Origin: Taenia hydatigena
Taxonomy: Eukaryota; Platyhelminthes; Cestoda; Cyclophyllidea; Taeniidae
Reading direction: 5' to 3'
DNA: 64,000 nt
Assembly (NCBI GenBank): GCA_036345935.2
Contig: JADWOT020000010.1
Span: 6,746,587-6,810,586, forward strand
A program made the position numbers and the translations under genes. A model generated the notes under the pieces. It had not been told where the DNA came from. It worked only from the letters and a program-made list of their open reading frames with translations, and did not search any database. Each line of letters starts with the position of its first letter. The stretch's first letter is position 1. Positions 47,901-60,590 of this stretch are shown here, piece by piece.

Positions 47901-49312
47901 TCATGCCACGACAGACGCTTTGGTTGAGACCTTTTTTTACTTCGTCCACATTTGGCCGGTACGAAATTACTTACAAGGCAGCACATCATTCACACAGTGC
48001 CTGACACACATCATTTGTTACCGTGGGTAAACGATGGGTGAATGCAAACACACTTTTGTGGTAGGAACGGTTCAGCATCAAGAGGCTCATAAAAAGTCAC
48101 ACTTTGATGCAATGATTAACCAAGACCATGACCGAGCTTTGAGCTAACACTTGACCCCGGTGCTTTGGCTCACAGACACGGCTGACATTTTCCTTCGATG
48201 ATCTGATTGCATTGGAGCTGTTTCTGGTTTACCTCGCTGTGAAGGTTCGCACATTGCAAACAATAGTTGAGTGCGGTCATGTGACACAGACTTGTGCAAT
48301 TCGACAAAGGGCGCCTGCAAATTCAGGGGCGAAGCTCTTCTCCCGGTTCTGTTTTTGTGATTGAATCGCAGAACAGTGTGGAAATCGCGTTCACACTCTC
48401 AAGATCTCGCTTGATTGGCAAAATTTAAGGTCAATCATTTGTCAGCAAATACGTGGAATTGTGGGGGGTAGAGTGTGTCTCTGTTGGTTTACGCCCTCCT
48501 CTAGTCTCTCGACCGTGTGGTCATTGGATTGTCCACTGTTATTTGTCAAGAAAGGATGATAAGTGCTGGAAGTGCTGACCTGATGCATCTCTCGATTTAT
48601 CGAGAATGAAATGCAATGGAGGCGAGTGGGACTTTAGCGCTACCCACCCAAAGCGTGGTATGAGGTCTTGCCATTGTCTTTTGAGAATGATAACTTCCCT
48701 CACACCCACTGACTACGTCCGTCTCGTTCCGAAGGAGGAAGTTGGTCGCCTCAATCATTTGACATTTCAATAGCCACACTTCATGGTGCAAGGTTTCACC
48801 AGCATATCCAGCTAAACACGCTTTGTAGCAAATACACGCCGCATACGATTCAATGTGTGCTTCAAGAATGCAATAAATGCTTCCAGCTTCTGCCCCTGAT
48901 GCTGTTGAACATCACTGCCGCCAAGGAACAAATGCGAGGCCATTGGCATTGACCTGGTCTTTTGGTCATACAGACTACAGAGAGAGGTGAGTCTGTTCCA
49001 TTAAATATTAAAAGTAAAGTAAATGGGGACTGCACCTCCTTGTATAGCGACATACCTCAGTTGGCTTTGGCTGTAACTCCACTTTGATGGTGTAGAGGCG
49101 TGCCAACGACTTTCGTACTTGAGCGACAACGAGTCGCTGAGTAGATTGGGTGGAAATTAATTAAAAATGCCTTTTTACAATTCCCAAACACGGCTTGATG
49201 GCGAAAGGGTGTTAAGGCAGGTCGATTGCATGAATGCAATCGTATGATGCAGCAATTTCAGGTAGTTGTTCCAGTGAAGTCGTAGGCCTTCTGCCAAAAC
49301 CGGATTCGTAAG

Positions 49313-49483
49313 TGTTGCATCCTGAGACTGCTCTGGAGACAGGAGGCGGCATAATGCTGGGACAGAATGTATGTACTGGGCCATCGGAGGGGTCGGAGCT
49401 ACTGACGTGGCCCTGAGACCAGTCCACTCGACCAAGGCAACATAACAACCCAGGTGACCTTAACCCAAACCGACAGTCAAACA
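49313..49483 (-). mobile_element. Solo LTR of a TRIM-like element
   Basis: Read on the - strand it starts TGTTTGACTGTCGG and ends GGATGCAACA, so it has TG...CA ends. It is 171 bases, nearly the same length as the LTR at 50195-50366. It shares with that LTR the blocks TTTGACT, TGGTCTC then GGGCCA, TACATACATTCT, TTATGCC and TGTCTCCA in the same order. No partner LTR lies in the same orientation nearby. Confidence 0.6.
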
Positions 49484-49617
49484 CGCAAAGTATTACAACG
49501 ACATTACTCATGGGATGCTGGTTAGTTATCAAGCAATTTTTCCTCTTCGACGTGCTTCAATCACGATCTATCCTTAAACATTTGTAAAAGCAGACACAAA
49601 ATTACAGTATAAATCCT

Positions 49618-50366
49618 TGTTTGTTTGACTACCGGTTTCGGTTACCATCATTAGCATGGTCATATTGCCGGGCCATGTTATTAGTCGGGTTCCCTCTGTT
49701 TGCTCTATTATTGTACTTTCTTTGGCCTCCAAGAAACTCTCGGGGCGCTACAATTGTGGTAGCGGAAAGCGGACCCGATTCTAAGGGATTTCTATCCTGA
49801 TATACACCGCTTGTGGCAAACTCTAGCAGCGTGAAAGAAGTGCATGTGCTATGGATGGGAGAATTGTTGACAGTCCATAACAGAAGGGCTAAGAATGACG
49901 TCTGTCTTTGGCATCTGCTCCATACCCGTGTTCTGCAATAGAGCTATTAATAATGCAGGTGGCACTAGTCGTGAACAACCTGGAAAAGTTTCCCTGCGAA
50001 GACTTCCCTCTATGGACGCGCTGACGGCCGGCAGAACATCTCACTCCGAGTTCAGTTTCCCAAGCAAAGGAATCTCTGACTCCAGTTGAGGCACCAGTGG
50101 CGTTGAGATAAAGCATCGCCTCAGCATAGTGGGTGTGTTTCTTCCACCACTGATTACGTTGTGTTGGCTAACGGCGGAGGTTTGCCAAGGAGGGTGTTGT
50201 TTGACTACCGCTGTTGGTTATGGTCACTTGGGTGGTTATATTGCCCCGACCGGGTGGGGTGGTCTCTGGGCCATGCCACTGGACCTGGTCCCTCTAATTG
50301 CCAAATACATACATTCTACCCTGTTATTATGCCTTCTTGTCTCCAAGGCAGTCCCGGGACGCTAAA
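49618..50366 (+). mobile_element. TRIM-like short LTR retrotransposon
   Basis: Left LTR 49618-49752 (starts TGTTTGTTTGACTACC, ends CGCTACA); right LTR 50195-50366 (starts TGTTGTTTGACTACC, ends GACGCTAAA). The 442-base internal part has TGGTAGCGGAAAGC at 49757, close to the TGGTAGCAGAG expected for a primer-binding site complementary to animal initiator methionine tRNA. AAGGAGGG abuts the right LTR as a polypurine tract. No protein is encoded. The left LTR is shortened by internal deletion and the two LTRs are clearly diverged, so the copy is old. TRIM elements of this kind are known from taeniid tapeworms; family identity needs a search. Confidence 0.6.
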
Positions 50367-53300
50367 AAGCTCACTAAGTATGATTTTTATCTTTGAAGTT
50401 TATTTAAGTCTTTACAAAGAATTTCCCCCGAATTCGGCCCAAGAAAAATTTTTTATTAAATGCACTCCTATTGTAAGTATTTCCTTTTGGGTGGCTTTTG
50501 TTTTACAAAAAGCGCTACATGACCCCCGAATTCGGTAAAAAAATCGATGCAGTTCGAGAAAATCGATTGCGTTTGCTTCAGCCTCGCAAACACTGACGTG
50601 GTCCACGCGTGCACATGTGCAAAAATCGATGAGAGGCGACGCGCACGGCATGTGAGCAAATGCATAAAATGAAAGCACTGCTTTTTCGCTTGCATTGACA
50701 CACGAGGCTTTCTCTTCCCTCTCGCGCCTCTTTTCATCTGCACAATGAAGAAGCCGTATCGCCGTCGGGTCGGGTGAATGCACACGAACCTCCCTTCCCT
50801 CCCACCCCCTTGTGGTGGTTATGATGGCCGCAATTATGAAGCAATGTCTTCCACAGCCCGCACTAGGGCGGCAGCTCTGCCGTCACTGTGGCTGAGTGCT
50901 CTCTTATTTGGGGGAGTGAATGAAGTGCGTTTGAAAGGTATCGCTTTGATGTGTCAGTAACACACAGCGACTCCTCTCCTCCAGGTGTGTGTGTGTGTGT
51001 GTGTGTTCCAGACCATTCATCTCAAATTGGAAGAGTTGTTTTGCAACACAATTTTTTTACCCCTTCAACTCAAGGCAGTTCTTTCAGCAAAAAAACTTTC
51101 ATAGTTTACTTCCAAATGCCCCAATTCGGAGGCGCTTAACAGTTTGGTGTTGGGTACCTCCTCTTTTGTTTTGACGCGTTTTTCAGAAATTATGCTAATG
51201 CCAGGCTAATTAGTGATCATATTGAAAAAAAACTTAATTCTGGAAAGTATGATGTACTCATATTTGATACCGACGTACACCCTCGTTCCCTCGGAGATTG
51301 TGCAATCCCTCCGGAATTTCACTTTTTGGCGACGAGAAATGCGATTGAAATGAGTTTCAATGAAAGCTGCAATTTCTAATAAGGGTTAAAAGTTCACTTG
51401 CCACCTAAAGAAGTTAAATTTCTCACCAAAGGAGTGTACGTTTAGCTAGACTAGCTGTAGCAATGAAACCTCGTCCTCTTCCAAATTAGTGTGACCTTTA
51501 GGTGGACGACACTGAATCCTGCGGCCTTCATTCTACGAGGGGGGAAGGGTCCTCGAGAAGATGAGGTGATGCTAATGAGTTCGGGGTACACCTCGAAAGC
51601 CTTGCAAAACAAAATTTTTGTTGCGTCTCTCAAAGAAGCTTTGTGCAGTTTGATTAAACTAAAATCACTACACCACAGCGTGTACATTACAGTAAACAAA
51701 TACACAAAGATGTGAACTACGCATGAAAGTGGGTTTAAGAGTCTGCTAGCGGAACAAATTTGGCACTTCTCCGAGAGCTACCTTTGTGTGTCAATCGCAG
51801 TTGAAGTGTGGCGTTGGGTAACACTGCTTTCTCAATTTACTAATGGTCTGATGAGGAAGTGGTTGCGTCTGCCCAGAAGTAGAAATAGCGCTAACCTCAA
51901 CTGCGTGAGACTGTATTCAGCAGGAGAAGTCTATGCTTCAACCACTGCTTTCGTTGAGCCGATGGAACTCGGTGTTTTTAGTACAACCGCACTACAGCCT
52001 CCATTCCACAATCACCGTCCCGATTACGCACCTCAAGGAGGAGCAACTGTGTAGTCACTGAGAGGTTGAAGCATTGACTTTTCTACCCACACTCGAATCA
52101 TGCCCCAGGTGGGATTGTACCCATCAAAGGTGCAAAAAGAACTGATGCCATGTTGAGTTCTCTCAAAATTGTGGCTCAGCAATTGCAATCACAATCACAT
52201 GGGAAACTGTATGCATCCGACAGGCGTGAAGGCAGCACTCCTTCGAGTCCTCCCCATTTTTGAATTGAAAAAGAAATAAGAGGAGAAGAAAGCCTTGTCT
52301 CAGCACAATTTAGAAATATTGCTAAAATTTTTTATCCAAAAGATGAGCGGGTTCAACTTCCTTTTATTGATTTTTACACATGTGCACATGTGGTTGATGC
52401 CGAGGGGTGAGTGCAATCGATTTTTTGGGTGTCTATTGATTTTTCTGGGTTGTGCTTTTCTTGTGCCGCTGTTTATAGAACGAAAACCCGTCAGAAGGAT
52501 AAACCTCAGAGTGGATCTGCATTTAGCACGAAATAAGATTTGCTTTCGATTGAAAACTTTAATTATGTGAGGTAAGAAGCTTCTCTAAAACTATTTAATT
52601 AGTAATTCGACACGCAAATCTTTTTACTCGTGACATTTTAAGAGCAAAAATAATTGTTTATAACAATAAAAAGCAGTCTTCTTTTACCACTTTTAAACTA
52701 GTCTTTTTTATAAAATCCACTCAACTCTGCCCGCAATCTTGTGGATGGAGGCACGCAAATGGATAATCACGATTACAAGTGGGTTAGAAAACACAAGTAT
52801 CTCTAGACCTAAAGGCTCTTCCCTTTCACCTTATGCAAAGTACTTCAAGTGTTCGAGAATCGGTCAGAAGTGGAGTACACTGCTTGATAATTTAACTGGG
52901 ATTTACACCGTTGTTAATGCTCTCGATGAGTCAGAAGGAGGAACCCGTATGCATCCAATGGATTGCTTGGGGTTTCAATGACTAACACTCTAAATCAGCT
53001 TCAGTCTTGTTTCTGCTTGTTGTAACTGTGAGCCTTTAGTACCGCAGGTCCTTCAATCCCTGTAGGCTGTGCTTCCACTTTGACGACGTGACTAGAAGAC
53101 TGGACTCATGATAAAAGACTTGCTTTCGTTTTGTCCACATCGGGTAGACCGTTCTTTGGCACCAGGGTACCATACCACTGCTGCTGTACGCCTTAATTAT
53201 CTTGATTGACATTCCAATCTGTCCACAACCACACCAGTACGGTTCATTGCGAATTCAGGAATGACACGGGGCACTTCAACAGCCTTTAGTCCACCAAGCC

Positions 53301-56167
53301 ATGTGCATACTAAACAGAGATAGGCAACAAAAAGTAGCACTATTCTGCATTCAACTTTTACCAACACTGAAACGCACTACTAATCTGGTAGAGAAGTCAA
53401 GGACTCCTTTTTTGACACAAAACTACTCCATCACAAAAAGATGTAATGTTGCTTGACTCCTTCGTGAGCATAGAATCAACCGCGTGAGGTCGTTGAGGCA
53501 TTTGCTGACGACGTTTAGAGTGTTGAATGGAATTAGTGGTGTCGATTGCTTAGAAGCAAGCAAGATCCATCGAGAACAATCTTCAATGGAACAACGTCCC
53601 TTCTAAAACGCACTTAGGTAACTTCCTGCTGCATGGAAATGAGACTGCAAGAATGTTAGAATAGTAATATAGCCTCAGTACCTGCCAATAGTTCGTGTGA
53701 CATGTGGAATGGATGGAAACGGGGCTCACAGCAGCCTTCAATCCTTCCGCATTATTCACCTCATTAGCACGGTTTCATCTCAGACTTCCTCAATTGTGCA
53801 AGAAACAGGGATCAAAAATGTGATCAGATCGATCCGCTTAACAATTTGTCCAAATCAGTTGGCCAACTGCATGTCAGTGCCACCGTCTTGGCCAAAATGG
53901 TCTCCGAGCTGTTACGAGTACTTTAGCCAATCTCTCCGAATAAGTAGTTGACTCATCCGATGTAATGCCTTGAATGGCAGCAATGAAGCTTTGTGGCTCC
54001 GCATTCCCTCCTAAAACTGCAGATTAGATCAGCTGCACTCAATGCTTAACGCAACAAAACTCTGGGAGTGGGTAGATACTACTGAATACACCACCCCACT
54101 ACGCCTGAGTAGTTGCTTGCTAGTAAACTATGTGGCATGACAGAGTGCAAGAGAAGGCACGCACACAACCCACAATCCAACCAACCTCCACTGCTTCGAA
54201 GGGGTCGTCTAGTAGATGAATCCCTGCTTCATTCATTAATTCATAGGCCATCCATTCTAATTCGTTCACCCAACCTCACCGCGTCTCATACATCCCATTT
54301 CGCACACCAAGGTCCAAAATCACGGAATCTTAAGACCCCAAAGTCAAAGAGGCTTGCTTATTACTATAAAACAAAGCATTTTTAGAACTGTAGATCCGAT
54401 CAGGATTGGTTCAATCGAATGCGTGGATCGAGCCTTCATCAACAAATGTGGTGGGTGACGTTGGACAAAAGTCTGGCTTCTAGTCTCAGGGCGAATTGGG
54501 AATGCGTGCTAGCACTAAGGTGTGGGACATATCAATCAGGTGGCAGTGCCTGGCAGAGCGTGACAAAGAGGACTGTGACGCGAGTGAACAGGACAATTCA
54601 GCTGAGCACTTAACAAACTACAGGAAGAAAGAACTCAACAGCCATAAACCAGCGACCCTCTGTAAAGTATAGAATTGAAGGAGAATTCGTCCTTCTACTG
54701 GTGACCTTCCACACCCGTCTGTGTGCTTAAAGCTCACTACGTCCGACTTCTATGGGAAGTGATGCAACTAGGCATCACAAAGCTAGGAAGAAACTACCGC
54801 ATGGTTGACACACACCAGAGTCTTCCAAAGAGCACATAAAACAGGGCTCTTAGAAAGTCTCGGTTGGAATCACTGACGGGGACTGCCAAGGCTAAATTAA
54901 AAATAACGCTCCAGGATAGGCTTTGCCCCGTAAAAAGCGGTGCAGAATGCAACAAAAATGCTTTACCAGATGTGGGATGCGATAGCGACAGCGCTGCTTG
55001 CAGTGGTCGTCAGGTTGAACATCACCGTCACAACGGCGAAGGTATAGCAGACGTAAAAGGATATGCGAGAGATACTATGTGTGCTCTTCACACGCTCCAA
55101 GAGCTCCAGGCTCTCCACACTCTGAAATTACTGTCGCTGGCCTTGTCATAGTTGAAGTTTGGGTCTTGAGATGCCAGAGACAAGCTTTGAGTGATAAATA
55201 AGCAGCGAGGCGGGGAATAAGAATATAATAAGATATGGAGAAGATGGGAATTATTTTTGGCTCTTGAGAGTTCGAGATCTAATAAAACCCGACAATTTCT
55301 TCCCCCAACCAACAGACCGTCAATTCACCTATGCCACCGTCTTCTTTCCCCTCTCATCAATCAACATATTCACCACTTAACTAGACAATTTTTTTTGGCT
55401 AAGGAAGAGTTATAAATCAAATTCGGGTTGTGGATGATTGACTGCAATCATTCTCAAACCATCCATCTGGTCGTCGATACAGTTGCTCATCCGTCTCATC
55501 GCCAACCCCTTCACCCGCCTCTCTAAACACATATTCAAGTCGATCTCTACCAACATAATTATGCAGCGAATTCTTTCAAAGCTCGATTCGACCAGCCGTT
55601 GATCCACATACGTAAGTTATCATTTTTTTATTCCCTCAGTGATTCATCAACTTAACTAACTACCCTTCCTTTCACCCCTCTCTCCTTCAATTCAAGTCAA
55701 CAAGTCTTTTGTCGGGTTAACAATCACTCTTTCCACACTCACTGTCGACATTTCGAGAAAACTTACTCCCATGTGCCCGGAAGACATCCGCGGGACACAT
55801 CCAAGTGATTTTTACACCGAGCTGGCAGACATCGCCGAACCACGCAAGGTGCCTGTAGATGCGATGAAGAGGGGGAAACGGGCACTACTTGTGTGGAAGT
55901 CAGTAGTGCAGGTGGAACACCGAGTCTAAGACTACGTGGCTCGGCCGCGCTTGTACTCACGTGTATTACAACCTCCATGCCATATTATTCCCCTTTCCAG
56001 CAAATTTGCAACCACCTTATTAATAAGTACAAGTTGTTCATCCAAATACACAAAGGTAAAAAGGCGCTTTTGTATTTCACGTCAAGGTAGGAGCATAAAT
56101 GGAAGTGGGGAGGAGGGTGTGGGAGTAGAGGGAGAGGGAGGAAATAAATCAAGAATGGGAACCTCCC
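50367..56167. other. Gene-poor stretch upstream of FABP 1's 3' end
   Basis: No gene could be supported. It contains a direct pair of CCCCCGAATTCGG (50425-50437 and 50523-50535), a GT microsatellite (50985-51006) and scattered short open frames. A - strand frame at 55410-55607 (65 codons) reads fairly protein-like but has no supporting signals. Confidence 0.45.
50985..51006. repeat. GT microsatellite
   Basis: Eleven uninterrupted GT units. Confidence 0.9.
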
Positions 56168-56650
56168 TTACGCTGCCTTAGAGTAGGTTCGCACGCAAAC
56201 CAGTTCATCGACCTTTACGGTCTGAAATAAAAATTGAAATTCAAATTAGGTGACAGGAGGATGTAAAAATATGGCTTTATGCCTCTCAAAAATTGCTCCT
56301 ACCGCTTTCAGTTCATTGCCCTCAATTACACGATCAATGTAGGTGGTCTTGTCCTTGCCAACTTGTTCCTGCTTCAACACTCCGTTCTCCAGTGTGATCA
56401 GTGACATGACTTCGCGCGAGTCCGGAGTAGTCTCCTTAAACTTCTCACCCAGTTTGAAGGTGAATTCGGTGGTCTTGAACTTGCTCTCCGATCGCATTTT
56501 ATACTTGCCGTCACCCAGATCACTGACTATTAAGCTGGGTTTCATCAAATTGCCCATCTTGCGAGTGACAAAATCCACCCCGAGGCGTTCCATGATTTTG
56601 TCGAAGCCATCGCTCTTCTCCATCTTCCAGGTACCAATGAATGGCTCCAT
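56168..56650 (-). CDS. Fatty acid-binding protein 1 (cytosolic FABP family)
   Basis: Two exons on the - strand: 56303-56650 and 56168-56221, separated by an 81-base intron (GTAGGA to TTTCAG, phase 0); 133 residues, the usual length. The start is the ATG at 56650, so the protein begins MEPFIGTWKMEKSDGFDKIM. This contains the family signature G-x-W-...-FD near the N-terminus. The C-terminal exon carries the R-x-Y fatty-acid-carboxylate motif in CVRTYSKAA. Such proteins carry long-chain fatty acids in the cytosol; cestodes cannot synthesise these and take them from the host. The sequence is close to known taeniid FABPs. TATA box at 56713-56720. Confidence 0.95.
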
Positions 56651-56712
56651 TGCTGACAACTACACGATCGAATGCGTGTGACTGAGGTTGTGGCATTTGT
56701 CAGATTCCTGTA

Positions 56713-56720
56713 CTTATATA
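56713..56720 (-). promoter_or_regulatory. TATA box of FABP 1
   Basis: TATATAAG on the - strand, 63 bases upstream of the ATG. Confidence 0.6.
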
Positions 56721-59700
56721 CCATCAGCGGACACGTGCACCTGGTGCGTCGAGATCAGTGATTGGTGGAATCGGACCAATCGTAATGAGAATTGTTGACA
56801 TTGTTTCCAATGTCAGTACGTGAGTGGTTCCCGTCACTGCGCCATGACGTGTGTGAACGTCAGCATCTAACGTCACTGGAATGGCCTGTCGACGTGTTAG
56901 CCGGTGGAAAGAAGGCAAACTTTGCATCTGATGCATTAAATGGACAGAAATAATATGTGTGAATGAATAGAAGTTCAGAAAAATTCTGGCAAGAAGTGCT
57001 TTTAATTGTTGCCTGTTTCATTCTACTCCAGTTTTCTAAAGCGTCTTAACATTTAATGATGGGGTGTGGATTAGAGTACTTAAGACTAGGAAGAGCTTAT
57101 TAGGTGAGGCGATGTTGAGTGTCGCTAAATGACCTGCGATTAACACGTGTGACTTTGGTGATGGGCAGTTTGTGAATGATAAGACTGCAGTAATGGAAAT
57201 GTTTGCAAAGGCTGTGGTTTGGCAACTATGGTGTGGATGCATTTTATGTTTAATTGGGAGTGCCTTGACCCAAGTGCTAACCTAAAGGTTGAGCTCTGAG
57301 GCGAGTTGCATGTTGCATGTTGCATGTACGATCAGATTAGTCGGAAGTGAAATGGCTATCGAGGCATTCTCAAACTGGAAGCACAAGCAGCCCCAATATC
57401 AAGTGTTTCCCGTCTGGAAGTCACTCAGTCTGTGAGCGAACAATCAAAACTCAATAACTAAAACAAATAGAGAAGGATTAAAGTTTGCTACTATCACAGG
57501 TCCAGTGATTAATCTGGGATTACTTGCCTTCTCAGCTGCCAGGACTTTATGAGTAGATGTGGACGTAAATAAAGTGTTTTATAAGTCAGCGTGAATTGTT
57601 CACGAATTGTTTGCTGTCACATCACTACTATTAAGTAGACTTGAGAATTCGTCACCTTGAAGAATATGGTGTCATCCTCGGAGGGATCTACGTAACATTT
57701 AGAGGTTCGTCGTCGGGAGCAAATTGTTTAATATGCAGCTGGGTGGAAAGTATTTCCACCGCACCTTCATTGGGTGCTTTTCTAGAGGAGGTGACAAAGA
57801 CTTGTGCCCACCTCGAGACAAACTGATGGCCATGCCTACCCCTAAGCCGATGACCATTTTAAAGGGTAGAGGTCTCAAAGCAGGCTGTTTCGCAGCGCTC
57901 TTAGACTTCTCTGAAGATGTGGAAGACATAATACTAGGACGGAGTTTGTGTTATCGACATACAAAAGGGGATGAGGATCCACTTGCATGGCATAGAGGTC
58001 ATATCGCCCTGGTCATTACGATTGCCAGTGTTGAAGAGTCACTGGTTGCATCAATATCGAATGTCAACTTGATCGGCTTCCTGCAAGCTGCCTTCCACCG
58101 TCAAAGTTTTCCTGTCAAAACCAATCAAAGTTACACCCATTCGTAGAATCTAGAATAAGATTTGGATGGCCAAACTGCCAAAATTTGCTTTTAACCAGCC
58201 ATGATAAGCCACCTCGTCAACTGGACACACACTTGGCAGTGGGAGTGGGTCTTCACACACGTGAACTAGCTAAAAATAGGATATTTTAAAACTTCCGTAT
58301 ACTTCCGGAGAATAAATTGTTTTTTTTTTCGTTTCTCAACAACGAAACCTATTTATTCCCTTATGTTAAAAGTCATGGCTAATCGATTATGTTTGACAAC
58401 TGACAGGTGGCCTCTCTAATGCACACAAATTGTACTTTAAAGTGGTCCAATGAGTACGAACTCCCTGGCTTTGTTGCTTATCAATTGGGAATTAGAAGGT
58501 CGCAACAACTCCCCATCTTTATAAACTTATCCAAACAATGAGTGTAGAAGACAGTGTCCATCTATAAAGGTTCAATAAGGAAGTCGAATAAGCTTGAACT
58601 CCATCTCAAGGGCACCACCAATTCGTTCACTTTCCCCTAGACAGTGCCTACTTCCCTCCACTTATAACCGATTAGTGATCTCTACCATATCAGGCCATCT
58701 AATTCTCCCGCTTCACCCATTCTGTAGGGTGACCCTAAGAACAGAGCAATCGCTAGCACACACAATATGCATGACCTGGGAATTCCAAGCAAAAACTTCA
58801 AAGGCATCTTAACTGTTGTGGATGCGAAATACAAGAAGACATCTAGCCTTTCAGATAACTAACATTCTGATCGCCAAAATTGGGGTAGTAAACAATTCCA
58901 GCACTGACGTGTCAAGGTCGCGGTTTGTGAAAGGCGGCAAAATGACTGAGATTGCAACTTCACAATTGATTAAAACGAGGTGGAATGCATGTCACTTTAC
59001 CACTTCAAACCTTCCTTACCTCTTCTTAAAAGTAATTTATGCATTCATTTTCGATCCACTCATTCATGGAGCTCACGCAATCAGGCGCTCATTTGACTAC
59101 TTTTCCGAAAATGCTATTTATTACTCCTTTGAGCCAGTGCAGCAAGCGAATTACGGTTGATTTTTGTGCACCCATCCTTCTCCACTCTTTCTTCATCCGG
59201 TGGTGCGAGTTGACCCTTCGTCAGACTGTCGTGGCAGTGTCACCTCCGCACGACGGTTGCTAGCTCCACCATAACGCTACGGTCGTCTCTCAAGTTCAGT
59301 GTTCGATCCAAACAAAGTCGTCAAGATCAGGCAGCCTTTATGCTTCAGACTAGAAGGTGCTTTGCGGTGTCTTTGCAACTCAAGGTGGATCACTGGTCAT
59401 CAACTTGTCAACTAGTCGGATACACGTGCGTGATCACACGGCAATAAGGTAGGTGCCTGTCTTTTGATGTTTAGCCGCACTGGCCCCATTGCCACCTGCA
59501 TTCACGCCGACTTTTTTGTTTGCTTATGTTCTTTACAACACAGCAACAGCAAATGTGCCGTGATAAAATCATCCCCACCACCTTGATGATGCCTTTCCAT
59601 TCATTCCACCGGCATGGATCTCAACAAAAAATGAGCTTGAACAGAGTACGGGGGGGTCTTCGCCCTCACAATGCATATTTTGGTCTGACCTTGATGTGAG

Positions 59701-60176
59701 TTAGATAAACAATCCTGTGGACTCAAACCTGTTCATGTTTGAGCGGAACAATCGTATCCTCTACCCACTTCCGCGCGTCTTGGTTTCTGTTGTTCTGGTG
59801 TACTGGGGTCACTGACTACGTCTTGACGGGCAGTCGCACAACTGGCTCCTTTGGCCGAGATCTACGTGCCATTAGTGGGGAGGAAAAATTACAACAATAA
59901 ACTCACACACTTGATCATCCAGTCTTTTAAGTGCGCGCCTATACCTTATCTATCCATCCACCTGTCCACCCATCTAGCTTTCCGTCCTTCCCTCCTTCCA
60001 TTTATTTACCGGTGCTTTTTAAATTATTTGTGCAGTATTATTCTGGTGCTGCTATGATCGCTTCGGAGCTGACCTTCTTGGTGCGGCCCTCGTTGACTTG
60101 TGGGAGATAACGGATCGTGAATCACATAATCAGCGTCATTCACTTGGTCGCTGAAGGGGCGACATTTACAAAGGTG

Positions 60177-60270
60177 GAATTCTCTCCCTCGAAAAAAGTG
60201 AATAAATTCATTACTGAGGTACACCGGCTTCTGCCACAGGTTCGAAGGCAACAATAATGCCGCCATTCTA
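60177..60270 (+). repeat. Local repeat pair, copy 1
   Basis: Contains GGCTTCTGCCACA, then TTCGAAGGCAACAATAATGCC. It aligns to 60489-60590, where the matching parts are GGCTTCTGCCACA and CTCGATGGCGACAACAATGTC. Confidence 0.45.
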
Positions 60271-60488
60271 ATCATTCACCTACCCAGTCATCCCGTATTT
60301 ATCCACCCATCCATCCATCCATCCACTGACATCTTCATTTACGCATCCCAAGTTGGTTGTGCATTACTCATGCACCTATGGAAGGACCTCACCCAGTTCT
60401 GCCTCTCTCCCACGTCCCTCGTCCACTTTTGGGGTAGAATCAAGATCTCCAGGAACTGGACTACTCTCTTTGTTCCATCAGTGGTGTC

Positions 60489-60590
60489 CACCTATTCGTC
60501 GAAAGGGCCTAACAACCTGATGACGGTGATGAGGCACATTGGCTTCTGCCACAATCTCGATGGCGACAACAATGTCACCATATTGGTAGT
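60489..60590 (+). repeat. Local repeat pair, copy 2
   Basis: Direct copy of 60177-60270, about 318 bases downstream, with many substitutions and small indels. Confidence 0.45.

Larger units (their letters stand above)
41554..49312. other. Gene-poor stretch with diverged repeats
   Basis: No gene could be supported over about 7.8 kb. Open frames are mostly Leu/Phe/Val/Trp-rich readings of T/G-rich DNA without splice context. Diverged repeats are listed separately at 43720-44350 and 47492-47900. A 39-codon basic, Cys-containing frame lies at 42571-42690. Confidence 0.5.

Noticed and set aside
53000..53330. Protein-like fragments on the - strand
   Set aside because: Several short frames read plausibly but switch frame, contain stops and lack consistent splice sites; no family could be named.
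55410..55607. 65-codon - strand open frame beside FABP 1
   Set aside because: No motif, no promoter and no counterpart found in the same position after FABP 2.
57699..58146. Overlapping open frames on both strands, including a small membrane-like - strand frame
   Set aside because: The attempted splice joins did not keep phase, and both strands being open argues for chance.
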